From NCBI GenBank assembly GCA_045614505.1, contig JAZLDA010000086.1:1-64000 (forward strand): 64,000 nucleotides of DNA, written 5' to 3'. The translations under genes were made by a program, and so were the position numbers. Under the pieces are notes generated by a model that saw only the letters and a program-made list of their open reading frames with translations, did not search any database and was not told the origin of the DNA. The DNA is from SIG607 sp045614505. Its GTDB lineage: Bacteria; Bacillota; Clostridia; Oscillospirales; Acutalibacteraceae. Within the stretch, counting starts at the first letter, position 1. Every line of letters starts with the position of its first letter. Shown here piece by piece: positions 18,066-27,160 of the stretch.

Positions 18066-21000
18066 TTACTGGGGGCCTAATTTGTCACTTGCGCCTGCAA
18101 GGAAAAGTTTCAGTGCGGCAAGGTCGCCTGTGTCAACTTTACCGTTTCCGTCGGCATCGGCGTTTGCAATATTTACCTCATCTTCGGAACTTGCGCCTGC
18201 AAGGAAAAGTTTCAGTGCGGCAAGGTCACCTGTGTCAACTTTACCGTTTTCATCAAGGTCACCGTAAACAACCTCCGGCTCTTGTTTTTCAACAACAAAA
18301 TCTACAGCATCAGAGGTAACGATAGTTCCGTCTACATAGGTAACAACTGCATAAGCAGTGTATTCACCTTCATCAAGAGTCTTAACGGTGGTTTTTGTAA
18401 CCTCACCGTTGATTATTTCTCCGCCGACCGCCTGTGAATCAACATAAAACTCAACCTTTTCAATTGCGTGGTCAACACGGTATTTACTATCTACAGCCAG
18501 AATAACACCATTTTCGTTAACAATGGGAGAAAGCATTTCAGGATTTTCCACACTGTTGTCATACATATTGAATAAAAGGTCTAATTCAATATTTGAAAGC
18601 TGGATTTTTTCTTGATTATCAGCAGAAGTAAAAACGGCGGTTAATGTCTTGCTGCCTTCAAAATCCGATATATACTTGCTGATATCTACTGTATACTCAG
18701 TTTCTTCGGTAAGCTCTACGGTAGCAACTGCACCGCCGCCTATAGCCAAGTTGTTAAGCATTCCGTTGGACATAGTATCGTTAGCGTAAGCGCCGTTCCA
18801 TGTAAGCTCGCCTATGGTAATATCATTATTAAGAAGGTAGAGATTTACCTTTTTGCCCGCTATCGGCTCTGCTACATTAAAGCTGAGTTCAGCACTGTTT
18901 ATATGCAAATGTTCGGATTTATCAAACTGTGCATAGGTTTTTCTCAGAGCATTACCGCCCTTATCGGCAGTCTTGACAATATTGATATTTCCGCTAAGCG
19001 CACCCATCGCCTTATCCTTTTGCTCAGCTGAAACAGCTGTAATCAAGGCAGGAGAAACAGTCTTTGTTCCGTTGCCAAGTTTCAAGGTAGTGCTGTCAAC
19101 GGTCATATTACCGGCAACCTCTTTAACTACTATATTATCAATATAGATTCCGGTTGCACCCGCACCGCTTCCGATACCTATGGCGGTTACTGTATTTCCG
19201 AGACGCTTCTCAGTTATTTCGAAACTGAAAGTAAGTGTATACCACTCATTTACCAAATTAGGTCTTGGATAAACAGTAACAGCGCTGGCGGCACCATTAA
19301 TTGTATTATCTCCGGGGTGAGATATTCTACAGTAGTTTCCAACGCTTGCAGTGCCCTCAGGTGCCACTGCATAGAAATCAAAGGATACGGTATATGTCTT
19401 TCCTAAATCTGCCTCTGTGAAGTTATTATCACTTTTAATAACTCCTTCAATAGATATTCTCTGGTTGTAACGGTTACTATCAGAACCGCTTTTCTCAATA
19501 TAGAGAACTGAGTTGTTGGGATTTACAGGGTCTGCCGCAATTCCGACAAAATTACCTGCCATTTGGCTGGATGCGGAATAGGAATCAAAGCTGTCCATTT
19601 TCTCAAATGTAACAATTTTTTCCGTACCGCCGTTATTTTTCACAATAATGAATGTAACGGCTCCATATCCCTTATCCGCCATAGTTTTAACATAATCGGT
19701 TACATTAAGACTTATACTTTGTGTTCCTGTAACAGACTTAGTGCCTATGAGAACGGTTTTGCTCTCATCAACAGAGTTCCCGTCAATTTCATTTGCATAA
19801 GCATTGTTCCAGGTTATGCCCGAAGTAAAGTTTTCTGCAAAGCGGCTGTCGTCATCAAGCACGCCGTAAACAGAAAAGTCTGCTGTTTTGTCAGATTTAA
19901 CGCTTAAATCAAGACTCAATGTATCCGAAGATAAATCAAATTCAGTTATGGGGAATTTAATGTAACCCTTTACTGTGTTATCAATGTTTTCCTTAGAAAT
20001 ACCTGCAATATTTGCATCCTCATCTAAAACACTGTCTGCATCAGTACCGTTTCCTATAACTGCTGTGTCGGCATTTAAGGTATCAACCTTGTCAACATTG
20101 AGAATGAGTGTTGCAGAGAACTTGGGTTCATCTCCGCTATATTCCTTTGAAACAAACTCTAAATCACCTGCTAAAAGCTCACTACTGAAATCATCAAGAT
20201 AGAAATCATTTCTTGTATCGGTACGAATGGTAACAGCGCAATAGTTATTGTCAATCATATTCTGGTCAACAGTAACAAAATACTCAAGATAATTCCATTC
20301 TCCCGGCACTACCTCGAAGTTTTCCTGTTTAACACCGCTTACAAGAGATTTTGCATACATGCCGACAACAGCCAGAGAGGCGTCTCCTGTAGGTTTAATC
20401 CAGAAACTGGCTTTAAGAGTCTTTCCTAAATGCTCCTGTGTAAGGGTAGTTGTGCCAAAGGATTTAAGCATTTTTATACGAACATCAGGTTCAGCACGGT
20501 TTGTAATTAAAAGACTTCCGTTATCGTTCATTCCTTCGGTAGAGTATACCAGTTTACCTCCGGGACCTCCGAAACGGTAATCTGTGTCATAAGCAAAATT
20601 GTTTGAATTACTGCCTTTGAAATCATAATAAGAATAAACTTCTTCTTTTTCGGTTTCAAAAGCAAGGTTTACTGTATCGCCCTGAACGTTCTTTATGTAA
20701 TCGGTAACATCAACATAAGTCAGCTGAGATAAAACATCTGCTTCAGTTATCAGCTGGCCGTTTTCGGGTGCAGTATTGTATGTAACAGTATTTTCGTCAA
20801 AGTTATCAGTGCCGTAAATTTGCACCCTGCTTGCCTTATATCCGTTGCGGTCTAAGAGAAGAAGCGCTTTGGTAACATTACTAAATCCGTTCTCATTTTT
20901 AAATGAAACCAGTGCATTTGCTTTTTCGGTATCATTGTTTTTAACCTTAACTAACTCCTCTGCACCGAAGTTTTTATCCGGATTAGCAGAAGAAACATAG

Positions 21001-22844
21001 GTATCTTTAGAAGCTGCGAGAAGACTGTCACCGCTTATTGTAAAGGTCTTTTGGTAAGGCACTCCGAAAGCCACGCCGTCCTTTGCCTTGGTTTCGGCAG
21101 ATACATCTATACGGTAAGAAGCGCCATTGATTATCATGGAAGAGTTAAATTTAAAGGTTGTTCCTCCGTGAAGAACCTCCCACTCACCGCTCATAACCTT
21201 GCCGTCGGTAACGCGTATAACCTTAACATTTTCTTTTACGCTATCTACATCCATTGCGCGTGAGAATTTAATGGTAACGGGACCATTAAATGAATCGTGA
21301 ACGATATTGCTTTGAGGTGTTGCCCAGAGAACTTCGGGAGCAACTTCACTATACGCGGCTTTAGTGTGATTATCTATGTATGTCCATATTTCATTGAACA
21401 TTTCAATTTGTTTCTCACTGTCATATCCAAATGCAGGATTGTGACCGAGTCCTTGGGCTACAAGGAAATCCGACTCAATCTCAGGGTGAGATTCAAAGAA
21501 CTTTATAACTTTGGGAATATTTGCTTTAACACTTCCCATAGTATCTTCAGTACCTGCAGAGCCGATTATTGGAACGCTGTTCTCGTTAATAAGTTTTTCG
21601 TGATAATCGCCTATTCCCGCACCGGCGCCCGAATAAGCAACGGTTATATTGCTGGAAATAGGTTCATTTGTGCCTTCATAGGTTAGCCAAGGCTGTTCTC
21701 CCTGATAGCCATCGGGGTCTTTGCCTTCGGTAAATTGTTCCGCAAAGTCGCCAACTTCTCCCATTTGTTCGTGATTTTTATTTGCAAGAGTGACAACACC
21801 CTCATTACTCTTGGAAAATCCAAAAGCGCAAATATAATCAGCATCATATCCGAACTGCTCGCTTAAATATCTTACTCTTCTTATTGCTGCAGAATGCACT
21901 GCATTAGCACTTGTATAGGATAAATTAAAAGAAGAGGGTTTAATGGTGTAGTTTCCATAATATCCATAGTGGTCATCTCTTGACATAGGAATATACTCGT
22001 GGTCATAAATTACAGCAGCATAACCCTGCAAAAGCGCAATGGAAAAATAAGGTCTGTTTGCATTAGCAAAAGAACTGTTTCTTGTTTCAGATGAAGAAGC
22101 AAGGGTAAATACGGGAACTGTGTCTTTGGGGTTCGCAGGATATACAATATCCATACGCAAATCAAAGTCCATTTTACTGCCGTCGGGCTTTATCAAGTCA
22201 TCAATCGTTTCTGCATAGGGAAGGTCTTCACCGTTACTCTTCTTCTTCATACCATCGGGACCTGCGTAATATTCATTCCACATCCAGAGTATAAACTCAT
22301 TTGTACCGTTACGAGCCATTGTATCAAGAGAATAATAATAAATTTCTCTTGCCACACGGCAACCTGCAGGAACAAAATAAATATTATTGTATTTCTTTCT
22401 CTCGTACCCTTTTGTATAAGAGCCTGCTTTGAAATCACCGCAGAATATCTTATGGGCGCTCCAGGCAAACTCGTTACCCACAGCTTTGGGATTATCAAGG
22501 TAATCAAGTACGGTAACAGAATAGCCTTCAGCCAGCATATCCTCAATAATCTCTTCATCGGTATCGGTACCCATTCTTTCTTCTTTATGTCCTACAACAT
22601 AAAGAATTGATGCGCCATTTGCGGTAACCGAATTTCTTACAAAGGTTGTAAGTACCACAGGGATACCGAGATGCCCATCGTTTTCCATTTCGAAGGTATC
22701 CACAAGGTCATTCTTGAAGGTTTCACGAAGCTTCAAGGTAGCCTGTCCGGGATTAACTTCAGCGCTTACGCCAATTGTGCCGAGTACGGCAAAAGCTGTT
22801 ATAAGCAAAGCAAAAGTAAGAATAAAAGCTAACATTTTTTTCAT
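18066..22844 (-). CDS. Secreted multidomain alpha/beta-hydrolase with C-terminal dockerin
   Basis: 1592 residues from ATG 22844 (SD GGGAGAAG). A signal peptide (MKKMLAFILTFALLITAFAVLG...VSA) is followed by an alpha/beta-hydrolase domain (about 60-480) with a probable nucleophile in AFGFSKSNEG, an acid in GSAGTEDTMG and a His in QGLGHNPAFGYD, suggesting an esterase or peptidase. Then come an SbsA-type Ig-like domain (about 490-600), alternating DNRLRE/CBM96-like stretches (DTYVSSANPDKNFG, about 605) and jelly-roll carbohydrate-binding-like regions, another Ig-like domain (about 1440-1520) and a type I dockerin (about 1527-1592) with DLDENGKVDTGDLAALKLFLAG and a second copy. The dockerin implies attachment to a cohesin scaffold. 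Domain borders are approximate and the substrate, probably a plant or host glycan ester, is inferred. An AraC regulator lies divergently. Confidence 0.8.
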   Translation of the reverse strand: MKKMLAFILTFALLITAFAVLGTIGVSAEVNPGQATLKLRETFKNDLVDTFEMENDGHLGIPVVLTTFVRNSVTANGASILYVVGHKEERMGTDTDEEIIEDMLAEGYSVTVLDYLDNPKAVGNEFAWSAHKIFCGDFKAGSYTKGYERKKYNNIYFVPAGCRVAREIYYYSLDTMARNGTNEFILWMWNEYYAGPDGMKKKSNGEDLPYAETIDDLIKPDGSKMDFDLRMDIVYPANPKDTVPVFTLASSSETRNSSFANANRPYFSIALLQGYAAVIYDHEYIPMSRDDHYGYYGNYTIKPSSFNLSYTSANAVHSAAIRRVRYLSEQFGYDADYICAFGFSKSNEGVVTLANKNHEQMGEVGDFAEQFTEGKDPDGYQGEQPWLTYEGTNEPISSNITVAYSGAGAGIGDYHEKLINENSVPIIGSAGTEDTMGSVKANIPKVIKFFESHPEIESDFLVAQGLGHNPAFGYDSEKQIEMFNEIWTYIDNHTKAAYSEVAPEVLWATPQSNIVHDSFNGPVTIKFSRAMDVDSVKENVKVIRVTDGKVMSGEWEVLHGGTTFKFNSSMIINGASYRIDVSAETKAKDGVAFGVPYQKTFTISGDSLLAASKDTYVSSANPDKNFGAEELVKVKNNDTEKANALVSFKNENGFSNVTKALLLLDRNGYKASRVQIYGTDNFDENTVTYNTAPENGQLITEADVLSQLTYVDVTDYIKNVQGDTVNLAFETEKEEVYSYYDFKGSNSNNFAYDTDYRFGGPGGKLVYSTEGMNDNGSLLITNRAEPDVRIKMLKSFGTTTLTQEHLGKTLKASFWIKPTGDASLAVVGMYAKSLVSGVKQENFEVVPGEWNYLEYFVTVDQNMIDNNYCAVTIRTDTRNDFYLDDFSSELLAGDLEFVSKEYSGDEPKFSATLILNVDKVDTLNADTAVIGNGTDADSVLDEDANIAGISKENIDNTVKGYIKFPITEFDLSSDTLSLDLSVKSDKTADFSVYGVLDDDSRFAENFTSGITWNNAYANEIDGNSVDESKTVLIGTKSVTGTQSISLNVTDYVKTMADKGYGAVTFIIVKNNGGTEKIVTFEKMDSFDSYSASSQMAGNFVGIAADPVNPNNSVLYIEKSGSDSNRYNQRISIEGVIKSDNNFTEADLGKTYTVSFDFYAVAPEGTASVGNYCRISHPGDNTINGAASAVTVYPRPNLVNEWYTLTFSFEITEKRLGNTVTAIGIGSGAGATGIYIDNIVVKEVAGNMTVDSTTLKLGNGTKTVSPALITAVSAEQKDKAMGALSGNINIVKTADKGGNALRKTYAQFDKSEHLHINSAELSFNVAEPIAGKKVNLYLLNNDITIGELTWNGAYANDTMSNGMLNNLAIGGGAVATVELTEETEYTVDISKYISDFEGSKTLTAVFTSADNQEKIQLSNIELDLLFNMYDNSVENPEMLSPIVNENGVILAVDSKYRVDHAIEKVEFYVDSQAVGGEIINGEVTKTTVKTLDEGEYTAYAVVTYVDGTIVTSDAVDFVVEKQEPEVVYGDLDENGKVDTGDLAALKLFLAGASSEDEVNIANADADGNGKVDTGDLAALKLFLAGASDKLGPQ
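18087..18249. repeat. Near-identical dockerin repeat DNA
   Basis: Two 61-bp copies (18087-18147 and 18189-18249) with a 102-bp period differ at a single base by eye. They encode the two calcium-binding helices of the dockerin, sharing GKVDTGDLAALKLFLAGAS. Such DNA-level identity points to recent duplication or gene conversion. Confidence 0.9.
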
Positions 22845-22874
22845 AATACTTCTCCCTTTTAGATTCATGTATTT

Positions 22875-22903
22875 ATTTTAGCTTTTTTAACAGTATTATT
22901 CAA
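22875..22903 (-). promoter_or_regulatory. Promoter of the secreted hydrolase gene
   Basis: On the minus strand TTGAAT (22898-22903) and TAAAAT (22875-22880) are 17 nt apart, about 30 nt before the ATG at 22844. It faces away from the AraC promoter, leaving a ~70-bp shared region where the regulator could bind. Confidence 0.6.
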
Positions 22904-22945
22904 TATAAAATATCTGCTAAAATATAACAATTTTGCAATTTAACC

Positions 22946-22988
22946 TTGAAAATATTATCATTATATTGTATATTTAATCATAGGTGAT
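22946..22988 (+). promoter_or_regulatory. AraC promoter with SD at the predicted mRNA start
   Basis: TTGAAA (22946-22951), 17-nt spacer, TATATT (22969-22974). A start about 7 nt beyond the -10 falls at 22981-22982, exactly where the SD AGGTGAT (22982-22988) begins. Confidence 0.65.
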
Positions 22989-22992
22989 ATCT

Positions 22993-23790
22993 ATGCATTC
23001 ATACAATATAATAGGAAAAGACCAACGAATAAGAACTTATCTTCCTGTATTTATTCATTCATATTGTTCTAATTATAAGCAACCGCTGACTATATATAAA
23101 AACGGAATATTTGTCCATCATTTAATACTGGTATTAGATGGACAAGGTGTAGTAGAGGTTGGGGAAGACAGTAAAAAGCTTAACCGTGAAGATATTCTCT
23201 TTTACCGAGCTGATTTGCCGATAAAATATTACGGAACGAACGAGGAGTTTTACACTTGTTTTTTAACCTTTAACGGTATTGCAAGCACTTCTTTATTAGA
23301 TTTTTATAATTTCCCTGAATATTTTGTTTTCAGAGATGATGTCATTTCAGCCAATCTTACAAAAATTTGCCACGCCGCAGACAACGGCACAAGAGAGGAA
23401 ATACTGTCAAGCCATCTTTATACTCTTATAAGTGATATCGGCATACTTATAAACTCCGATAAACTTCCTAAAAGCTTTGAAAAAGCCATATCATATATAA
23501 GAAGCAACTACTATAAGGATTTACCGATAATGGAAATTGCAGAACATTCAGGTATTTCCGAATCACTTCTTTATAAGCAGTTCCAAAGCCTTGCAAACAC
23601 CACTCCCGTTTCATTTATAAACACCGTAAGAATAGACTGGGCAAAGCACTTTTTAGAGACAAAGCCACACCTTTCGGTGGCGGAAATCGGAAAGAGTATA
23701 GGTTTTACTTCCACAAGCTATTTTATTGAGTGCTTCAAAAGAGAAGAAGGCATTACACCTCTTAAGTTCCGCAAGGATATACAAAAATAA
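22993..23790 (+). CDS. AraC family transcriptional regulator
   Basis: 265-residue regulator with an N-terminal cupin-like sensing domain (about 20-140; VVEVGEDSKKLNREDILFYRADLPIKYYG) and two C-terminal helix-turn-helix motifs (IMEIAEHSGISESLLYKQFQ and VAEIGKSIGFTSTSYFIECFKREEGITPLKFRKD). Proteins of this build usually sense a sugar and activate a neighbouring gene. It diverges from the secreted dockerin hydrolase, the likely target. I chose ATG 22993 after SD AGGTGAT; the GTG within the SD is in frame 9 nt upstream and is a less likely start. Confidence 0.88.
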   Translation: MHSYNIIGKDQRIRTYLPVFIHSYCSNYKQPLTIYKNGIFVHHLILVLDGQGVVEVGEDSKKLNREDILFYRADLPIKYYGTNEEFYTCFLTFNGIASTSLLDFYNFPEYFVFRDDVISANLTKICHAADNGTREEILSSHLYTLISDIGILINSDKLPKSFEKAISYIRSNYYKDLPIMEIAEHSGISESLLYKQFQSLANTTPVSFINTVRIDWAKHFLETKPHLSVAEIGKSIGFTSTSYFIECFKREEGITPLKFRKDIQK

Positions 23791-23812
23791 AACAGTCCTA
23801 TAGGCTAAAACA

Positions 23813-23852
23813 AAATGAGGATAGACACGATTTTTGGCGTCTATCCTCATTT
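23813..23852. terminator. Bidirectional terminator between convergent genes
   Basis: 14-bp stem AAATGAGGATAGAC / GTCTATCCTCATTT with a T-rich loop. It lies between the AraC gene (+) and the zinc-ribbon membrane protein gene (-). Confidence 0.85.
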
Positions 23853-23882
23853 ATTTCATTTTAACTGTATTCTGCAATATAA

Positions 23883-24374
23883 TCAGCGCAAGAATTTAAG
23901 ACTTCTGATGATTGCAGCCTCTTTAGCCTTACCGGCGCATATCTGGAAGAAGCAGATGAACTTAAGCACTGTAAGGGTACCGAGCAATGCTATGTAAGCA
24001 AGAGCAACAAGACCGTACACAACAACACCTAAAAAAGGAATAACAACGATAAGTGCACAAAGCGCCAGAGCTATCGTTGCAAGAATTTCAACTACGGTAA
24101 ATTTCAGCGCCTGTCTTACATGGAAGCCTGCATAAGCAGAAGTGTTGCCTGCAAGAAGAGCAATAATAATACCGATAGGACCCATAAGATAAACAAGCAT
24201 TGCAATTACCTTGTTATCTGAAATATCCTTGGCATCAAACTCGCTTGTGCGGTCATAGGGGTCATAGGCAGGAGCTGCAGTTACAGGTTGAGGCGCTGCA
24301 AAGGGAAGGCCGCAGCCTGTGCAAAAAGCAGCATTATCATCTAACTGTTGATTGCATTTCGGACAAATTTTCAT
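23883..24374 (-). CDS. Zinc-ribbon membrane protein (DUF4870-like)
   Basis: 163 residues. The N-terminus is a zinc ribbon (MKICPKCNQQLDDNAAFCTGCGLPF, two CxxC knuckles), followed by a Pro/Ala linker and about four hydrophobic helices with VIAMLVYLMGPIGIIIALLAGNTSAYAGFHVRQALKFTVVE, reminiscent of DUF4870 (FHxRQAL motif). Function unknown. SD AAAGGAGATAAG precedes the ATG. It is a single gene between terminators, divergent from the MATE transporter gene. Confidence 0.8.
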   Translation of the reverse strand: MKICPKCNQQLDDNAAFCTGCGLPFAAPQPVTAAPAYDPYDRTSEFDAKDISDNKVIAMLVYLMGPIGIIIALLAGNTSAYAGFHVRQALKFTVVEILATIALALCALIVVIPFLGVVVYGLVALAYIALLGTLTVLKFICFFQICAGKAKEAAIIRSLKFLR

Positions 24375-24486
24375 AATACTTATCTCCTTTTTATTAGATT
24401 AATTTAATTATATCAGTTACCAAAAAAACTGTCAACACATATATTTTTTTAGGGCATTTTACTGTAGAAAAATGCAGAAAATGTGT

Positions 24487-24506
24487 TATAATGTCATTCA
24501 GGTGAT
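24487..24506 (+). promoter_or_regulatory. -10 box and SD of the MATE gene
   Basis: TATAAT (24487-24492) ends 7 nt before AGGTGAT (24500-24506). The predicted start of transcription is therefore at the SD. The -35 region is weak by eye. Confidence 0.55.
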
Positions 24507-24511
24507 TATTA

Positions 24512-25891
24512 ATGCGAAATTTATTAGTTAAGGACAAGGCGTTTTATAAAAAAGTTGCCGCCATTTCAATTCCCATTGCACTACAGGGTCTTATAACTAC
24601 CGGTGTAAATATGATGGACACCGTTATGATAGGCGCTGTAGGCGAAACCCAGCTTTCCGCAGTTTCACTGGCTAATCAGTTTATTACCATTTTCCAGATT
24701 TTCTGTATGGGAATAGGTATGGGTGCTTCGGTGCTGGTTTCCCGTTATTACGGTATGAACGACAAATCCTCACTGAAAAAGACGGTTTCAATAATGCTGC
24801 GTTTATGTCTCTTTCTTTCCCTGCTCTTTTGCATTGCGACAGCGCTGTTGCCACGGCTGATAATGAATATATACACCGTAGAAGAGGATATTATTACACT
24901 TGGTATAGAATATCTCAGGTACTCGGTTTTTACGTACTTTCTTTTAGGTCTGTCTCTTACCTGCACCATAGTGCTGAGAAATGTAGGACAGGTGAAAATC
25001 CCCCTATACACCTCAATCGGTGCGTTTTTTGTTAATGTAGGTGCTAACTACATATTTATTTTTGGAAAACTGGGCGCGCCGAGAATGGAGGTCGCCGGAG
25101 CAGCAGTAGGCACACTCATTGCAAGAATTTTCGAATTTGCCGTTATTTGCGGTTATCTGTTCTTTAAAGATAAAGCAATCGCTTTTAAAATCAAAGATAT
25201 ATTCCGTCCTGTCGGAAACCTCTGGAAAGAATACATCCGTATCAGTATCCCTGTTCTTATCAGCGACGGAATTTTAGCCCTCGGTAACAATTCGGTTGCT
25301 ATGGTTATAGGAAGACTTGGAGAAAGTTTTGTTGCGGCTAATGCCGTGACCGCCGTTGCACAGCAGTTAAGCTCGGTTATGATACAGGGCTTTTCACAGG
25401 CAGGCTCTATTATCACAGGCTACACTCTTGGAGAAGGCGACAGAGAAAAAGCGCACAAGCAAGGTTATTCCTTCCTCGTTATCGGTATGATATTCGGCGT
25501 CATTGCGGCACTGATTATTACCGTGATAAGCGCTCCTCTCATTTCGGCGTACAACCTCTCAGAGGAAACACAAAGTCTTGCAAGAGAGCTGATGCTGTCT
25601 ATCAGTATAATCATCTTCTTCCAGGCAACCAACAGTATTATGACAAAGGGAGTACTGCGAGGCGGCGGAGACACCAAGGTGCTTATGCTGGCAGATAATA
25701 TCTTCCTTTGGGTTGCTTCCATACCACTCGGAATACTTGCAGGCTTCGTGCTGAGCCTTCCCGCATTCTGGATTTATTTCGCACTTAAAATCGACCAGGT
25801 GCTGAAAGCCTTTTGGTGTGTGATCAGGCTTCGCAGCGGAAAATGGATTAAAAAAATCAGAAACGAAAAAGAAATAGAAAAAGAGATGTGA
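24512..25891 (+). CDS. MATE family efflux transporter
   Basis: 459-residue inner-membrane antiporter with 12 predicted helices in two MatE repeats. The start LVKDKAFYKKVAAISIPIALQGLITTGVNMMDTVMIGAVGETQLSAVSLANQF is typical, as are GMGASVLVSRYYG and the second-half segment GILALGNNSVAMVIGRLGESFVAANAVTA. Such proteins export drugs or metabolites using Na+ or H+ gradients; the substrate is unknown. It stands alone between its own promoter and terminator. Its TGA stop lies inside the terminator stem. Confidence 0.93.
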   Translation: MRNLLVKDKAFYKKVAAISIPIALQGLITTGVNMMDTVMIGAVGETQLSAVSLANQFITIFQIFCMGIGMGASVLVSRYYGMNDKSSLKKTVSIMLRLCLFLSLLFCIATALLPRLIMNIYTVEEDIITLGIEYLRYSVFTYFLLGLSLTCTIVLRNVGQVKIPLYTSIGAFFVNVGANYIFIFGKLGAPRMEVAGAAVGTLIARIFEFAVICGYLFFKDKAIAFKIKDIFRPVGNLWKEYIRISIPVLISDGILALGNNSVAMVIGRLGESFVAANAVTAVAQQLSSVMIQGFSQAGSIITGYTLGEGDREKAHKQGYSFLVIGMIFGVIAALIITVISAPLISAYNLSEETQSLARELMLSISIIIFFQATNSIMTKGVLRGGGDTKVLMLADNIFLWVASIPLGILAGFVLSLPAFWIYFALKIDQVLKAFWCVIRLRSGKWIKKIRNEKEIEKEM

Positions 25892-25908
25892 CATTCACAT
25901 CTCTTTTT
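25878..25908 (+). terminator. Terminator of the MATE gene
   Basis: Stem AAAGAGATGTGA / TCACATCTCTTT with a CAT loop, followed by T's. The 5' arm contains the stop codon of the MATE gene. Confidence 0.9.
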
Positions 25909-25916
25909 GTTATCAA

Positions 25917-25955
25917 CTAAAAAATAAAAGCACAGAGGACAAAAATCCTCTGTGC
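25917..25955 (-). terminator. Terminator of the ferredoxin gene
   Basis: Stem GCACAGAGGA / TCCTCTGTGC (25930-25939 and 25946-25955), followed on the minus strand by a T-rich run. It lies about 40 bp downstream of the ferredoxin stop. Confidence 0.85.
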
Positions 25956-25997
25956 GAATATTCCCGGTAAAAGTGTAACCGGAATGCTCCTAACAAA

Positions 25998-26168
25998 TTA
26001 TGCCTCAGCAATTGCCTCAACGGGGCAGGTAGAAGCGCAAGCACCGCAATCAATGCACTTGTCAGCATCAATTGCATATTTGTCATCAGCCTCAGCGATA
26101 GCGTCAACGGGACAACCGGCAGCGCAGCTTCCGCAACCGATGCATTCATCAGAAATTTTGTAAGCCAT
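25998..26168 (-). CDS. Small 2[4Fe-4S] ferredoxin
   Basis: A 56-residue protein read directly from the sequence: MAYKISDECIGCGSCAAGCP at the start, then a second cluster motif DKCIDCGACASTCPVEAIAEA. Two CxxCxxCxxxCP motifs (Cys 9, 12, 15, 19 and 38, 41, 44, 48) give the classic clostridial 2[4Fe-4S] ferredoxin, a soluble one-electron carrier for pyruvate:ferredoxin oxidoreductase, hydrogenase or Rnf. SD AGGAGGTG precedes the ATG. It is monocistronic, with its own promoter and terminator, as expected for an abundant carrier. Confidence 0.97.
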   Translation of the reverse strand: MAYKISDECIGCGSCAAGCPVDAIAEADDKYAIDADKCIDCGACASTCPVEAIAEA

Positions 26169-26198
26169 TCCAGTACACCTCCTGTAAGTTTCTTTAGA

Positions 26199-26276
26199 CT
26201 GACTTAAGTCAGCTTAAGGCACAGCCTTTCGGTATGTACCATGATAACATTGTACTACAAATTACAAAAAATGCAA
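26199..26276 (-). promoter_or_regulatory. Ferredoxin promoter and leader palindrome
   Basis: On the minus strand TTGCAT (26271-26276) and TACAAT (26249-26254) are 16 nt apart. A perfect 14-bp palindrome CTGACTTAAGTCAG (26199-26212) lies in the leader, between the predicted start of transcription and the SD. It could be an operator or a small hairpin. Confidence 0.5.
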
Positions 26277-26286
26277 GTAATTTTTA

Positions 26287-27150
26287 TTATTCGTCTGCCG
26301 TATCGGCATTTTTACTGTTCTCGGCAGGCTTTTTTCCCTTGCCTCTGGACAGTATAGTAACCTTGTCTCGGTGGGTTTTATGGGGGAGTCCTTCGGATTC
26401 ATTAATTTTTACCGTTAGGTTTCCGGTAATAACATTTACGTCAGTAACAACACCTACACCTGCCTCAGTTTTAACGGTAGCGCCAATAGACGGGGTCTTT
26501 TTCAGCAGATATTCATAGGCGTCCTGCTCGTATTTGAGACAGCACATAAGTCTGCCGCAGCTTCCGGAAATCTTAGTGGGATTAAGGGAAAGTCCCTGTT
26601 CCTTAGCCATTTTAATGGAAACCGGCTGGAAGCCGTTTAAAAATCTTGTACAGCAGAAGGGCTGACCGCAAATACCTATTCCGCCCAACATTCTTGCTTC
26701 ATCTCTGACACCTATCTGACGAAGCTCGATTCTTGTATGGAGAGCAGCAGCAAGGTCCTTTACAAGCTCTCTAAAATCAACTCTTCCGTCGGAGGTGAAG
26801 AAAAAGATTATTTTACTGCCGTCAAAGGAATACTGTGCCTCTATAAGCTTCATATCGAGCTTATGAAGGAGTACCTTTTCTTCGCATATTTTAAATGCGT
26901 CTTTAGCCTTTAACTTGTTTTCCTCCATCTTTTTAATGTCCTTCTCATTTGCAGGACGCAGTGCCTTTTTTAAAGGCTGAACGATTTTGTCATCCTCAAC
27001 ACTGTGATTAGCTTCACTGACAGTACCGCACTCTATTCCCTGAGCGGTTTCAACCACGGCAAGACTGCCTACAGTATAATTTTTACCGTCTGGGTCGAAA
27101 TAATATGCTGCGCCGTCAGATTTAAATTTAATAGATATAACCTCGGTCAT
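26287..27150 (-). CDS. ricT: PSP1 domain protein, RicT/YaaT-like
   Basis: 287 residues with a PSP1 domain. Conserved cysteines appear in GGIGICGQPFCCTRFLNGF and GSCGRLMCCLKYEQDAYEYL, the pattern of RicT (YaaT), which in Bacillus works with RicA and RicF in an Fe-S-containing complex that promotes mRNA maturation by RNase Y and affects sporulation. Its position directly after holB (10-bp gap) is the common Firmicutes arrangement. The symbol is given by homology; ricA and ricF are not in the window. Confidence 0.9.
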   Translation of the reverse strand: MTEVISIKFKSDGAAYYFDPDGKNYTVGSLAVVETAQGIECGTVSEANHSVEDDKIVQPLKKALRPANEKDIKKMEENKLKAKDAFKICEEKVLLHKLDMKLIEAQYSFDGSKIIFFFTSDGRVDFRELVKDLAAALHTRIELRQIGVRDEARMLGGIGICGQPFCCTRFLNGFQPVSIKMAKEQGLSLNPTKISGSCGRLMCCLKYEQDAYEYLLKKTPSIGATVKTEAGVGVVTDVNVITGNLTVKINESEGLPHKTHRDKVTILSRGKGKKPAENSKNADTADE

Positions 27151-27160
27151 AGCCGTCTCC

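Noticed and set aside
25913..26149. 78-residue open frame on the minus strand, rich in Leu and Ala
   Set aside because: It is out of frame with the ferredoxin gene at 25998-26168, whose two cysteine cluster motifs are unmistakable.
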